Shown: positions 14,380 through 23,655, counted from the stretch's first letter. The stretch: DNA of 32,541 nt from Oscillospiraceae bacterium (GCA_021442665.1 JABUSQ010000019.1:1-32541), one strand, 5' to 3'. Notes: a model not told the origin generated them from the sequence alone. A program made the numbers and translations.

Positions 14380-16093
14380 GGAAGAGTATGAGCTGTGGCT
14401 GGACAGTCCCGCTCTCAGCGAAAAAGAGTGGGAGGAACTCAATTCCATTGCCGATGATGAAAAAGAGATAGAGAGCAGATTCTTTGCACCGCTGGAATTC
14501 GGTACCGCAGGTCTGAGGGGCACCATGAAGGTGGGTCTGCACCACATGAATGTTCATGTTATCCGCCATGCGACACAGGCCTTTGCCAATGTTATCAAGG
14601 CCGAAGGCGGAGAAGCTATGGCAAAGGGAATTGCAATATGCTTTGATTGCCGCAATAACAGCGACGTCTTTGCAAGAGAGGCCGCCTGCGTTATGGCGGC
14701 AAACGGCATCCATGTCTATATTTTCGATGCACTGCGCCCGACGCCTGAGCTGAGCTTTGCCGTGCGTCACTACGGAGCAACCGCAGGACTTAACATCACC
14801 GCAAGTCACAATCCAAAGGAGTATAACGGCTACAAGGTGTACTGGTCTGACGGAGCTCAGCTTCCTCCACAGCACGCGGCAGCCATTGCCGGGGAGATGA
14901 GCAGGACAGATATTTTCAATGGCTTTGTGAGCTGTGACTTTGACGAGGCCGTTGCTGACGGCAGGATAGAAATAATCGGAGCGGAGACCGACGAGGCGTT
15001 CCTCGAAAATGTACTCGGTCAGGCTATAGACAGGGAAGTCGTGGCAAAGGTTGCCGACAGCTTTAAGATTGTATATACACCTTTCCACGGGGCAGGCTAC
15101 AGGCTCGTTCCCGAAGCGCTGAAGCGTCTGGGCATAACTCAGCTTTATCCGGTCAGGGAGCAGATGGTGCTTGACGGAGATTTCTCCACTGTTGACAGTC
15201 CTAATCCCGAAAATCCCGAGGGATTCTATCTTGCAGTTGATCTCGCAAAGGAGATAGGCAGCGATCTGATAATCGGAACAGACCCCGACTCCGACCGTAT
15301 CGGCGTAATGGTTCGTGACGGAGAGGGTTATACCACAATAACCGGCAACCAGATGGGCGTTCTGCTTCTGGACTATGTCATAAATGCCCGCAGGCGCACG
15401 GGAACCCTTCCCGAAAATGCCGGCGCACTCAAGAGTATCGTGACTACGGAGATGGCGAAGGTCGTTGCCGAGCGCAACGGAGTTCATTTCGAGGATACCT
15501 TTACCGGCTTCAAGTTCATGGCCGAGCGTGTTGCCGAGTGGGAAAAGGAGGAGAGCTTTGAGTACATCTTTGCCTATGAGGAGAGCTACGGCTACATGAT
15601 GGGCGATTATGTACGCGATAAGGACGCAGTCACCGCATCCATGATGGTGGCTGAGATGGCAGCGTATTATTTCGATAAGGGGATGAACCTTAAGGAAGCC
15701 ATGAACAGCCTGTATGAAAAATACGGCTGGTATGATGAAAAGACCCTTAATCTTGTCATGCCCGGACTTGACGGACTTGCCAGAATGAAGAAACTCATGG
15801 CGGAGCTACGCAGCAATCCGCCAAAGCTCGTTGCAGACACCGAGGTGTTCCGAATCCGTGACTACTCCGACGGCAGCATAAAGGTGCCGGGACTGGGTGT
15901 CGTGGGCGAGACCCACATCAAGGGCTCCAACGTGCTCTATTTTGAACTTGCCGACGGCAGCAATTTCATCGTCCGTCCCTCGGGCACCGAGCCAAAGATA
16001 AAGGTTTATATTCTGGTCAGGGGAGAGAATGCGGCAGAGTGCGGCGAAAAGGTCGGCAAATACGCCGAATACGCCGAATGCCTCAGAAAATGA
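14366..16093 (+). CDS. Phosphoglucomutase/phosphomannomutase, alpha-D-phosphohexomutase family
   Basis: 575 residues, the length of the long PgcA-type enzymes. The ATG at 14366 follows AAGGGAGA; an in-frame ATG 18 nt upstream is less well placed. Family sites in order are EFGTAGLRG (44-52), the phosphoserine loop TASHNPKEYNGYKVY (145-159, Ser147), the Mg site DPDSDRIG (about 306-313), the sugar loop EESYGY and the phosphate-binding end RPSGTEPKIKVY. It interconverts glucose 1- and 6-phosphate, feeding UDP-glucose and glycogen or polysaccharide synthesis. It overlaps both neighbours (14 nt upstream, ATGA downstream). Confidence 0.93.
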   Translation: MRNYKEEYELWLDSPALSEKEWEELNSIADDEKEIESRFFAPLEFGTAGLRGTMKVGLHHMNVHVIRHATQAFANVIKAEGGEAMAKGIAICFDCRNNSDVFAREAACVMAANGIHVYIFDALRPTPELSFAVRHYGATAGLNITASHNPKEYNGYKVYWSDGAQLPPQHAAAIAGEMSRTDIFNGFVSCDFDEAVADGRIEIIGAETDEAFLENVLGQAIDREVVAKVADSFKIVYTPFHGAGYRLVPEALKRLGITQLYPVREQMVLDGDFSTVDSPNPENPEGFYLAVDLAKEIGSDLIIGTDPDSDRIGVMVRDGEGYTTITGNQMGVLLLDYVINARRRTGTLPENAGALKSIVTTEMAKVVAERNGVHFEDTFTGFKFMAERVAEWEKEESFEYIFAYEESYGYMMGDYVRDKDAVTASMMVAEMAAYYFDKGMNLKEAMNSLYEKYGWYDEKTLNLVMPGLDGLARMKKLMAELRSNPPKLVADTEVFRIRDYSDGSIKVPGLGVVGETHIKGSNVLYFELADGSNFIVRPSGTEPKIKVYILVRGENAAECGEKVGKYAEYAECLRK

Positions 16094-16632
16094 GAGAGCT
16101 GCTGGAGATATTTATTGCAGCCTTCCGTGTGGGTATTATGACCTTCGGCGGAGGCTACGCAATGCTGCCCATTCTTCAGCGCGAGGTGGTTGACAGCAAA
16201 AAATGGGTTACCGAGGCCGAAGTGCTTGATTATTACGCAATAGGGCAATGCCTGCCGGGAATAATCATGGTAAATACCATGATATTTATTGGGCAGAAGC
16301 GGAAAGGCACCGCAGGCGGTATTGTTGCGGCTCTGGGAACGGTTTTTCCCGCGCTTGTCATCATCACCGTCATCGCCGCCCTGCTTAACAATTTTGCAGA
16401 CTCGGAGATAGTTAAAAAAGCCTTTGCGGGTATCAGAGTCTGCGTCTGCGTGCTGATATTTAATGCGGTCGTAAAGCTCTGGAAAAGCTCGGTGATCGAC
16501 AAAAAGAGCTTTTTGATTTTTCTGCTTGTGGCTGTGCTGTCCCTGTTTACTGATATTACGCCTGTGATATTTGTCCTTGCCTCCGCTGTTCTTGGCATCA
16601 TACTCCACAGTATGGGGGTGAAGCGGCAATGA
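16090..16632 (+). CDS. Chromate transporter half-size subunit 1
   Basis: 180 residues from the ATG at 16090, which overlaps the mutase stop (ATGA); further in-frame ATGs lie inside the mutase gene. One CHR domain is present: FRVGIMTFGGGYAMLPIL (11-28), YAIGQCLPG, then several hydrophobic helices (about 5-6 in total). Short-chain CHR proteins are encoded as adjacent pairs whose two halves have opposite membrane orientation and work together, exporting chromate in tested cases. The natural substrate in gut anaerobes is unclear. It is translationally coupled to the second half by another ATGA overlap. Confidence 0.88.
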   Translation: MRELLEIFIAAFRVGIMTFGGGYAMLPILQREVVDSKKWVTEAEVLDYYAIGQCLPGIIMVNTMIFIGQKRKGTAGGIVAALGTVFPALVIITVIAALLNNFADSEIVKKAFAGIRVCVCVLIFNAVVKLWKSSVIDKKSFLIFLLVAVLSLFTDITPVIFVLASAVLGIILHSMGVKRQ

Positions 16633-17189
16633 TACTTCTGAGACTGTTCTGGGAATTCTTCAAAATAGGAATGTTCTCCGTAGGGGGAGGAATGGCAGCC
16701 CTGCCCTTCCTTTACGATATGGCGGACCGCACAAGCTGGTTTACCTATGACCAGATAGCAGATATGCTGGCTGTGTCTGAATCTACTCCCGGCCCCATAG
16801 GTATCAACATGGCTACCTATACAGGCTTTACCACTGCAGGCGTATGGGGCTCCGTTGTTGCTACCCTCGGGGTAATAACCCCCGGCATTGTCATCGTTCT
16901 GCTGATAGTTGCTGTGCTGGAGAAATTCCGAAACAACAGATATGTTGAAGCAGCTTTCTACGGTCTGCGCCCGGCATCCACGGGGCTGATTGCCGCCGCA
17001 GGAATAATGGTAGTGGAGATAGCCCTGCTGAACATGGACGCCGGGGAGCTTTGGGACTTGTTTGACTTTAAGGCAATAGCTCTTGCGACAGTGCTTCTGG
17101 TGCTTACAAGATGGATTAAGCCCACAAAAAAGCTTCATCCGATAGTTTTTATTGCAGCCTCTGCCGTTGTAGGCGTTCTTATATTCTGA
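16629..17189 (+). CDS. Chromate transporter half-size subunit 2
   Basis: 186 residues, one CHR domain. FKIGMFSVGGGMAALPFL (11-28) mirrors the motif of the preceding gene; SESTPGPIGINMATYTGF is the second conserved block, and about five to six hydrophobic helices follow. It starts inside the stop of the first subunit (ATGA), as expected for a heterodimeric pair, and ends the run before a terminator. Confidence 0.9.
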   Translation: MILLRLFWEFFKIGMFSVGGGMAALPFLYDMADRTSWFTYDQIADMLAVSESTPGPIGINMATYTGFTTAGVWGSVVATLGVITPGIVIVLLIVAVLEKFRNNRYVEAAFYGLRPASTGLIAAAGIMVVEIALLNMDAGELWDLFDFKAIALATVLLVLTRWIKPTKKLHPIVFIAASAVVGVLIF

Positions 17190-17235
17190 GAAGATAAGCA
17201 AAAACAAATGCGGCGTCCAAATCTGTACCGATATG

Positions 17236-17268
17236 AAAGACCGTCCGACGATATATCGGGCGGTCTTT
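17236..17268 (+). terminator. Terminator after the chromate transporter pair
   Basis: A 13-bp stem AAAGACCGTCCGA/TCGGGCGGTCTTT with one T-G wobble, a 7-nt loop and T4. The rest of the 358-nt gap to phoH holds no gene; the phoH promoter lies near its end. Confidence 0.8.
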
Positions 17269-17421
17269 TACGGGTTGATATGATAGAAATATTATCCCGG
17301 AATTCATATATAAACTTCATCGTAAAATAATAAAATCGTTAAAGTCCGGTCGCAACATCCGGGAAAACCTGTAACTAAGGCTCACGGCGGACAGAAATCT
17401 CATAAATTTTTATGCAAACAG

Positions 17422-17451
17422 TAGAAATAATGTGCAAAGCTGTGTTAGAAT
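17422..17451 (+). promoter_or_regulatory. Extended -10 promoter of the phoH-ybeY-era-recO-mutS2 run
   Basis: TAGAAA (17422-17427), 18 bp, TAGAAT (17446-17451) with TGt before the -10. Just downstream, AACTTGAAGTT and an overlapping AAGTTAACTT palindrome (about 17467-17481) could be a regulator site. AGGAG at 17537-17541 serves phoH. Confidence 0.5.
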
Positions 17452-17547
17452 TAAAAAATTAAGGTAACTTGAAGTTAACTTGCCATGAAGCAGTCCTGTG
17501 TCACACCTGTGGAATGTTTTGAAAATACAGCATAACAGGAGATAAAT

Positions 17548-18561
17548 ATGCTTGAGAGAAGGATAGAGGTTGAGCGGATGGAACACGTCATAAGCGTGTT
17601 CGGCTCCTTTGACCAGAATTTGAGGATAATAGAAACGGAGCTTAATGTCAAGGTGCTTGACCGTGACAATATGCTCCATATAACGGGTGACGAAGAAAAC
17701 GTCATGCTGGCGGAGAAGGCGATAAACGGACTTCTGACGCTGGCGGCGAGAGGGGAGAATATAGACTCTCAGAGCGTGAGATATATTCTGAAGCTCGTTG
17801 CCGAGGGCCGTGAGAGCAAAATAAGCGAGCTTGCGGCGGATGTGGTGTGCATAACCGCAAAGGGAAAGCCCGTAAAGGCAAAGACCCTCGGCCAGAAGAC
17901 CTACTGTGAGGCAATTTCCGAAAACACAATCACGTTGGGAATAGGCCCTGCGGGTACAGGCAAGACCTACCTTGCCGTGGCGGCGGCTGTAGCGGCATTC
18001 CGTGCAGAGCAGGTAAATCGCATAATTCTCACAAGGCCCGCCGTAGAGGCCGGAGAGAGGCTGGGCTTTCTCCCCGGCGACCTGCAGAGCAAGGTGGATC
18101 CATATCTCCGCCCCCTGTACGATGCACTATTCGACATGCTCGGTGCGGATACCTATCAGAAATATCTTGAGCGGGGCAACATCGAGGTTGCGCCTCTTGC
18201 ATACATGAGAGGGCGAACTCTGGATGACAGCTTCATCATCCTCGACGAAGCTCAGAATACCTCCCGTGAGCAGATGAAGATGTTTCTTACCAGAATAGGC
18301 TTCGGCTCCAAGGTGGTAATAACCGGAGATATCACTCAGATAGACCTGCCGGAGGATAAGACCAGCGGTCTGAAGGTGGCAATGAAGGTGCTGGAGGGTA
18401 TTGACGATATCGCAATTTGCAGACTGACGGGAGCCGACGTGGTACGCCATCAGCTTGTGCAGAGGATAATCGAGGCATACGAGGTCTTCGATAAGAAAAA
18501 CCCACCCGAGAAGACGGAAAAGCCGAATTACAGGAAAAAGAGTGCGAAAAATGAGTCATAA
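17548..18561 (+). CDS. PhoH family ATPase (PhoL/YbeZ-like)
   Basis: 337 residues. An N-terminal KH-like small domain (about 1-70) precedes a P-loop ATPase with Walker A GPAGTGKT (133-140) and Walker B FIILDEAQN (229-237), then ITGDITQIDLP as a sensor-like motif. The C-terminal tail is lysine-rich. PhoH/YbeZ proteins bind RNA and have been linked to ribosome maturation and RNA decay together with YbeY, whose gene overlaps the end of this one by 20 nt. The order phoH-ybeY-era is widespread in bacteria. Confidence 0.93.
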   Translation: MLERRIEVERMEHVISVFGSFDQNLRIIETELNVKVLDRDNMLHITGDEENVMLAEKAINGLLTLAARGENIDSQSVRYILKLVAEGRESKISELAADVVCITAKGKPVKAKTLGQKTYCEAISENTITLGIGPAGTGKTYLAVAAAVAAFRAEQVNRIILTRPAVEAGERLGFLPGDLQSKVDPYLRPLYDALFDMLGADTYQKYLERGNIEVAPLAYMRGRTLDDSFIILDEAQNTSREQMKMFLTRIGFGSKVVITGDITQIDLPEDKTSGLKVAMKVLEGIDDIAICRLTGADVVRHQLVQRIIEAYEVFDKKNPPEKTEKPNYRKKSAKNES

Positions 18562-19030
18562 GGTAGTAATAAGCCGTGAGAAGCACGGTCTGGGACATTT
18601 CAAGGCAGAACAGCTTATAAGAAAATCAATAAAAAAAGCACTGACCGCTGAGGGGATATACCAGCCCTGCACGGTTAGCGTTATGTTAACCGATGACGAT
18701 GGAATCCACTCCGTCAACAGAGAGTTCCGCGGCGTTGACAGAGCGACGGACGTGCTGTCTTTTCCCTTCAACGAGCTGACGCCGGGTGAGTTTGACGAAT
18801 CCTTATGCGAACGAGACCCTGAGGACGGAAGCATCCTGCTGGGTGACATGATGATATCCCTTGAACACTGTGAGGTTCAGGGGAAGGAGCTTGGTCATGG
18901 CTTTGAGCGTGAGGTATGCTACCTGACGGTGCATTCGGTGCTGCATCTGCTGGGTTACGACCATGTGGATGAGGGCGAAATGAAGGCACGGATGCGTGCA
19001 AGAGAAAAAGATATAATGGGAGATAGCTGA
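18542..19030 (+). CDS. ybeY: Endoribonuclease/rRNA maturation factor YbeY
   Basis: 162 residues. The metal site HSVLHLLGYDH (131-141) gives the family H-x3-H-x5-H triad. The preceding block RATDVLSFPF (67-76) is also diagnostic. YbeY takes part in 16S rRNA 3'-end processing and ribosome quality control. The GTG at 18542 has AGGA six nt upstream; the ATG at 18551 is the alternative, but its spacing from that site would be about 15 nt. The gene starts within phoH, and era follows after 1 nt. Confidence 0.94.
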   Translation: MRKMSHKVVISREKHGLGHFKAEQLIRKSIKKALTAEGIYQPCTVSVMLTDDDGIHSVNREFRGVDRATDVLSFPFNELTPGEFDESLCERDPEDGSILLGDMMISLEHCEVQGKELGHGFEREVCYLTVHSVLHLLGYDHVDEGEMKARMRAREKDIMGDS

Positions 19031-19031
19031 A

Positions 19032-19919
19032 ATGATAGAAAAATCTGCAATGATAACCATATGCGGCAGACCGAATGTGGGAAAGTCCACCCTGACAAAC
19101 GCTCTGGTGGGTGAGAAGATCGCCATTGTTTCCAACAAGCCGCAGACTACCCGAAACCGAATCAGTGCGATACTGAACAAGGGCGACACTCAGTTCGTGT
19201 TCATGGATACTCCCGGCTTCCACAAGCCCAGAACACGACTGGGCGACTACATGGTGAATGTCGTTAAGGAGAGTGTCTGCGATGTGGACGCTGTCATGCT
19301 GGTGGTGGAGCCGATAGCCGGAATCGGAAAGCAGGAGGAAGAGCTTATCGCCAGACTAAAGGATACTCAGGCCCCGGCTCTGCTGGTCATTAACAAGATT
19401 GATACCGTTGAAAAGCCCGAGCTGCTTGCGGTTATTGCCGCATACTCTGCCACACACGAGTTTGACGCCGTGATACCGATTTCCGCAAGGACGGGTGAAG
19501 GTCTTGACGAACTCATGTCGGAGCTTGAAAAGTATGCCGTGGAGGGGCCTCAGCTTTTCCCGGAGGATATGATAAGCGACCAGCCGGAAAAGCAGATATG
19601 CGCAGAGCTTGTGCGTGAGAAGCTTCTGCTGTGCCTCGAAAAGGAGATACCCCACGGCACTGCGATAGAGGTGACAAAGTTCAGCGAGCGTGACAACGGA
19701 ATAATCGACATGGACGTAACCATCTTCTGCGAAAAGGCGAGCCACAAGGGCATTATCATCGGCAAGCAGGGAAGTATGCTGAGAAAAATAGGCGAGCTTG
19801 CCAGAACGGATATCGAGGCGTTTATGGGCACCAGGGTTTTCCTTCAGACATGGGTCAAAGTCAAGGAAAACTGGAGAGATTCTCAGGCTCAGCTTCGCAA
19901 CTTCGGCTTTACGGAATAA
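19032..19919 (+). CDS. era: GTPase Era
   Basis: 295 residues, standard. G1 GRPNVGKS (12-19), the switch region NKPQTTRNR (35-43), G3 DTPG (59-62), G4 NKID (121-124) and a C-terminal KH domain with IIGKQGSMLRKIG. Era binds the 3' end of 16S rRNA during 30S assembly and couples this to GTP hydrolysis. GGGAG overlaps the end of ybeY as its ribosome site. No terminator is seen before the following genes. Confidence 0.97.
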   Translation: MIEKSAMITICGRPNVGKSTLTNALVGEKIAIVSNKPQTTRNRISAILNKGDTQFVFMDTPGFHKPRTRLGDYMVNVVKESVCDVDAVMLVVEPIAGIGKQEEELIARLKDTQAPALLVINKIDTVEKPELLAVIAAYSATHEFDAVIPISARTGEGLDELMSELEKYAVEGPQLFPEDMISDQPEKQICAELVREKLLLCLEKEIPHGTAIEVTKFSERDNGIIDMDVTIFCEKASHKGIIIGKQGSMLRKIGELARTDIEAFMGTRVFLQTWVKVKENWRDSQAQLRNFGFTE

Positions 19920-20016
19920 GCTTCTATTATAATTTCTCCCGATATCTTTCGTCTGTCAGCTGCTAATGACGTCGAAGTGATTTAATACCTGAAGAAAATC
20001 TGCTGCGGATGTTAAC

Positions 20017-20112
20017 ATGAACAGGAGGCCGGCTGTGCCGACTGATGTACCGCACGGAGGCAAATTAAAGGAAAAAGAGAATGCGGTCGGGGAGGAGCCC
20101 CGCTTCGCATGA
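20017..20112 (+). CDS. Possible 31-residue ORF between era and recO
   Basis: An open frame of 31 codons ends TGA across the recO start (ATGA), the same coupling used elsewhere in this window. Codon choice looks like its neighbours. The product would be hydrophilic: MNRRPAVPTDVPHGG at the start, ending EEPRFA. It has no convincing ribosome site. Bacillus carries a different short gene (yqzL) at this place; I do not see similarity to it. It may be a leader peptide for recO or chance. Confidence 0.3.
   Translation: MNRRPAVPTDVPHGGKLKEKENAVGEEPRFA
20082..20109 (+). promoter_or_regulatory. Hairpin presenting the recO ribosome site in its loop
   Basis: CGGGG (20088-20092) pairs with CCCCG (20098-20102), leaving AGGAG in the 5-nt loop. 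An outer TGCG (20082-20085) can pair with CGCA (20106-20109), which includes the first base of the recO ATG. This could tune recO translation. Confidence 0.4.
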
Positions 20113-20870
20113 GCGGTGTACATATGTTTAAAACCACACGGGGACTGATACTGCGGGAAGTCAAATACAAGGAAGCCGACAGAATACTCACGGTGCTCAC
20201 TGAGGATATGGGAAAGATAACTGTTAAGGCAAGGGGAGCGCTGCGAAAGGGCAGTAAAACCGGAGCCGCAACCCAGCTCCTTGTATTCTCGGAGCTCACA
20301 ATGTTCGAAAACATGGGGCGTTGGAGCGTAAACGAGGCGTCCACCATAGAGGAATTCAAGGGGCTTCGCAATGACATTGAGGCGCTGGCTCTGGCAAGCT
20401 ACTTTTCCGAGTGTGCAGAGGCCCTGTCCGACGAGGACAGACCCGATTCATCCATGCTTCAGCTTATTCTGAACTGCCTTTATGCTCTCAGTAAAGGTAT
20501 GTACGGACAGAAGCAGATAAAAGCAGCATTTGAAATGCGTATTATGTGTATTTCCGGCTATGCGCCCAATCTCGGAAGCTGTGCCGTCTGCGGGAAACAG
20601 GAGCCTGCGGAGCCACGCTTCAGCCCTCGGAACGGCATTATGGTCTGCCGTGAATGCCGCAGGACTGAGCATCAGGCGAATGTACGGCTCTGCCCGGATT
20701 CGCTGAAAACTCTGCGCTATATATGTGAGGCGGAGCCGAGAAGGATCCTGTCATTTCGCACGACGGATAAGGCAATGGACAATGCAGCCTGCGCCGCAGA
20801 GACATATCTTCTGACGCAGACAGAACGGACATTTTCCGCTCTGTCTTACTGGAAACAGATAAAACTCTGA
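20109..20870 (+). CDS. recO: DNA repair protein RecO
   Basis: 253 residues. An N-terminal OB-fold (RGLILREVKYKEADRILTVL) is followed by a helical domain and a four-Cys zinc site (C158, C161, C180, C183). RecO works with RecR to load RecA onto SSB-coated single strands in the RecFOR pathway. The ATG at 20109 has GGAGGAG upstream; the ATG at 20124 is an alternative with no nearby ribosome site. era and recO are commonly adjacent in Firmicutes. Confidence 0.94.
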   Translation: MSGVHMFKTTRGLILREVKYKEADRILTVLTEDMGKITVKARGALRKGSKTGAATQLLVFSELTMFENMGRWSVNEASTIEEFKGLRNDIEALALASYFSECAEALSDEDRPDSSMLQLILNCLYALSKGMYGQKQIKAAFEMRIMCISGYAPNLGSCAVCGKQEPAEPRFSPRNGIMVCRECRRTEHQANVRLCPDSLKTLRYICEAEPRRILSFRTTDKAMDNAACAAETYLLTQTERTFSALSYWKQIKL

Positions 20871-20886
20871 ATTTTTAGAGGAACCT

Positions 20887-23271
20887 TTGGAAATAATGAA
20901 CTTTTATGAAAAATCTTTAAATACGCTGGAACTTCCTGCCGTGCTTAAACTGCTCTCCGATGAGGCGGTCACCGTGTCGGCAAAGGAAGCAGCTGCTATG
21001 CTTCAGCCCTCGGATAATGCGTCTGAGGTGAGGCACAGACTTGAAGAAACAAGTGCGGCAAAGACTATGATGGTGGTGAGGGGAAGCCCCTCGCTTTCGG
21101 GTATTAAGGACGTTAGACCGTCGATCAACCGTGCCGATCTGGGCGGTGCTCTCAATACCCGGGAGCTTCTGGATATTGCCCGTGTACTTCAGTGTTCGCG
21201 GCTTGTGAAGGGCTATCTTGCCGACGACACGGTAGGAAAGACCTGCATAGACCACCTTTTCCACGCACTCCGCGCAAACAGATTTCTTGAGGAAAAGATA
21301 AGCTCCTCCATCACGGGTGAGGATGAGATTTCCGACAGCGCATCTCCGGAGCTCGCAAATCTCCGCAGGAAAATAAGGGCCACAGGTGCAAGAGTTCGTG
21401 ATTCGCTGCAGAAGATAATTTCATCGCCCTCCTACGCTAAGGTACTGCAGGAGCCTATAATCACCATGCGCTCGGACAGATTTGTCGTACCTGTTAAGGC
21501 GGAGTGCAAGGGAGCGATTCCGGGGCTTGTTCACGACATGTCTGCGTCGGGAGCTACACTTTTCATAGAGCCTATGGCAGCTGTAAAGGCAAATAATGAG
21601 CTTAGGGAGCTGGCGGCAAAGGAGAAAGCCGAGATAGAGCGTATCCTTGCTGAGCTTTCCGCAGACTGTGCTGAGCATGGCGACGACATATCCTCTGACT
21701 TCGTTCTGCTTACTCAGCTCGATCTTATCTTCGCAAAGGCAAAGCTATCCTACAAACTAAACTGTCAGGCTCCGGAACTGAGAGAAAAGGGCGTAATACT
21801 CAGAAAGGCGCGCCATCCTTTGCTTGATCCCGCCAAGGCTGTACCCATAAGCCTTGAGCTGGGGGAGGATTTCGATACTCTCGTAATCACGGGACCGAAC
21901 ACAGGCGGCAAGACTGTTACTCTGAAAACCATCGGTCTGCTCAGTTTAATGGCGCAGTGCGGACTGCATATACCCGCAGATGACGGCAGCGGAGTACCAG
22001 TGTTCCGTCATATTCTTGCCGACATAGGCGATGAACAGAGCATAGAGCAGAATCTTTCCACCTTCTCAGCACACATGACGAATATAGTAAATATACTTAA
22101 GGAGTGCGACGACAGCTCGCTGCTGCTGTTTGATGAGCTTGGTGCGGGCACTGACCCCACCGAGGGTGCGGCTCTTGCCATAGCTATCATAGAGCACGCA
22201 AGAAGTCTTGGCGCGGTCATCGCCGCTACGACGCACTATTCGGAGCTCAAGGTCTATGCCACCACGGAGCAGGGCGTTCAGAACGCCTCCTGCGAGTTTG
22301 ACGTGGAGACCCTGCGTCCCACCTATAAGCTTCTTGTGGGAATACCCGGTAAATCAAATGCATTTGCCATATCCGGGAGACTCGGTCTTGACAGCAGAAT
22401 AATCGAGGACGCCGGAAAGCGAGTGGGTACTCAGAATGCAAGCTTTGAGGCAACTATCGAAAAGCTTGAGCAGACAAGACTGCTTCTGGAAAGGGACAGA
22501 GATGAGGCGGCGAGGAAACTCCGCGAGGCAGAGGAAAACGCAAAGAAGGCTGCCTTCCTTCGGGCAGAACTGGCGGTGCGCCTTGAGAAGGCAGATGAGA
22601 AGTCACGCAAGGAGGCGGAGCGCATCATCTCCGAAGCCCGCAGAGCGGCGGAGGAGACCTTTTCGGAGCTTGACGAGATGCGGCGAAGAGCTAACGAGCA
22701 GGAGGAGGCGCAGGCGGTAAACGAGGCGAGAAGCGAGCTGAGAAGAAAGCTAAACGAGTCTTCTGAAAAGCTCAAGCCACACCGGCAGGAGATTCCCGGA
22801 GAGGAGAAAAAATCCTCCCGTGCAGTCAGAGTGGGAGACGTGGTGGAGATAATATCCATTGGTATGAAGGCTGAGGTCATCGAGGCCAATCCCGATGGGA
22901 CCCTGAGTCTCAGGTCGGGAATGATGACAGCAAGGGCAAAGCAGAGCGAGGTGTTTCTGCTTGAGGGAGCACAGTCGAAGCCGAAAAGGAAGGTATATTC
23001 CACAGGAACAGCCGTGCGAACAGCCGCCGTTGCACCTGAAATCGACCTTCGGGGAATGGAATCGCTGGAGGCTGTCGCCACGGCGGAAATGTATATTGAC
23101 AGCGCCGTCATGGCTAAGCTGAAGTCCGTTACCATCATCCACGGAAAGGGCACCGGAGCACTCCGTGCTGCAGTACAGCAGATGTTAAAACACAACAAAT
23201 CAGTCAAATCCTTCCGTCTTGGACGGTACGGTGAGGGTGAAACCGGAGTAACTGTTGTCGAATTGAAGTAA
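20887..23271 (+). CDS. mutS2: Endonuclease MutS2 (RqcU)
   Basis: 794 residues, full length. An N-terminal clamp region precedes the MutS ATPase with Walker A GPNTGGKT (336-343), FDELGAGTDPTEGA as Walker B/signature, and TTHYSELK. A long charged coiled coil follows (about 515-640). The C-terminal Smr nuclease domain has DLRG (about 720-723) and HGKGTGAL. MutS2 lacks the mismatch-recognition domain of MutS; it has been associated with suppression of recombination and, more recently, with rescue of collided ribosomes. The TTG at 20887 is five nt after AGAGG; the ATG at 20896 is the alternative start. Confidence 0.95.
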   Translation: MEIMNFYEKSLNTLELPAVLKLLSDEAVTVSAKEAAAMLQPSDNASEVRHRLEETSAAKTMMVVRGSPSLSGIKDVRPSINRADLGGALNTRELLDIARVLQCSRLVKGYLADDTVGKTCIDHLFHALRANRFLEEKISSSITGEDEISDSASPELANLRRKIRATGARVRDSLQKIISSPSYAKVLQEPIITMRSDRFVVPVKAECKGAIPGLVHDMSASGATLFIEPMAAVKANNELRELAAKEKAEIERILAELSADCAEHGDDISSDFVLLTQLDLIFAKAKLSYKLNCQAPELREKGVILRKARHPLLDPAKAVPISLELGEDFDTLVITGPNTGGKTVTLKTIGLLSLMAQCGLHIPADDGSGVPVFRHILADIGDEQSIEQNLSTFSAHMTNIVNILKECDDSSLLLFDELGAGTDPTEGAALAIAIIEHARSLGAVIAATTHYSELKVYATTEQGVQNASCEFDVETLRPTYKLLVGIPGKSNAFAISGRLGLDSRIIEDAGKRVGTQNASFEATIEKLEQTRLLLERDRDEAARKLREAEENAKKAAFLRAELAVRLEKADEKSRKEAERIISEARRAAEETFSELDEMRRRANEQEEAQAVNEARSELRRKLNESSEKLKPHRQEIPGEEKKSSRAVRVGDVVEIISIGMKAEVIEANPDGTLSLRSGMMTARAKQSEVFLLEGAQSKPKRKVYSTGTAVRTAAVAPEIDLRGMESLEAVATAEMYIDSAVMAKLKSVTIIHGKGTGALRAAVQQMLKHNKSVKSFRLGRYGEGETGVTVVELK

Positions 23272-23327
23272 AATACATTATCAGAATCTCCAAATAATGT
23301 GTAAATCAACAAAATGAACAATTTTAG

Positions 23328-23356
23328 TTGACGATTTTTATATTTTTTGCTAAAGT
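23328..23356 (+). promoter_or_regulatory. Promoter of the HPr gene
   Basis: TTGACG (23328-23333), 17 bp, TAAAGT (23351-23356) with TGc before the -10. AAGGAGAGG (23378-23386) is a strong ribosome site. Confidence 0.72.
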
Positions 23357-23391
23357 AATCTTAATCGTTATGATTATAAGGAGAGGCGAAA

Positions 23392-23655
23392 ATGGTAACA
23401 AATGAGGTAGTCATCAATAATCAGGTTGGACTGCATGCCAGACCCGCAACCTTCTTTATCCAGAAGGCAAATGAGTTTAAAAGCAGCATATGGATTGAGA
23501 AGGAAGAACGTCGTGTAAATGCAAAAAGCCTGCTTGGCGTCCTGTCTCTGGGCATCGTTAAAGGTACTGCCGTTAAACTCGTTGCAGACGGTGCAGATGA
23601 GGAAAACGCAATCGAAACTCTTTCTGAGCTTATTTTGTCTGATTTCACCGAGTGA
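23392..23655 (+). CDS. ptsH: Phosphocarrier protein HPr
   Basis: 87 residues. The phosphorylation site GLHARPA contains His15, and the regulatory Ser46 sits in NAKSLLGVLSLGI, both at canonical positions. HPr passes phosphate from enzyme I to sugar-specific EII proteins, and the Ser-phosphorylated form is the catabolite-repression cofactor in Firmicutes. The presence of His15 argues against the Crh paralogue. It stands alone between its own promoter and terminator, without ptsI or hprK in view. Confidence 0.94.
   Translation: MVTNEVVINNQVGLHARPATFFIQKANEFKSSIWIEKEERRVNAKSLLGVLSLGIVKGTAVKLVADGADEENAIETLSELILSDFTE

Noticed and set aside
14321-15487. A long minus-strand open frame opposite the mutase gene
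   Set aside because: The plus-strand enzyme has all active-site motifs; the antisense frame has none and lacks a ribosome site.
16090-17189. A frameshifted single full-length chromate transporter
   Set aside because: Each half starts with its own FGGG/VGGG motif and is coupled by an ATGA overlap, the normal layout of paired half-size CHR proteins.
16233-17207. A long minus-strand frame opposite the chromate transporters
   Set aside because: The plus strand encodes two CHR proteins linked by ATGA; the antisense frame spans both without a domain.
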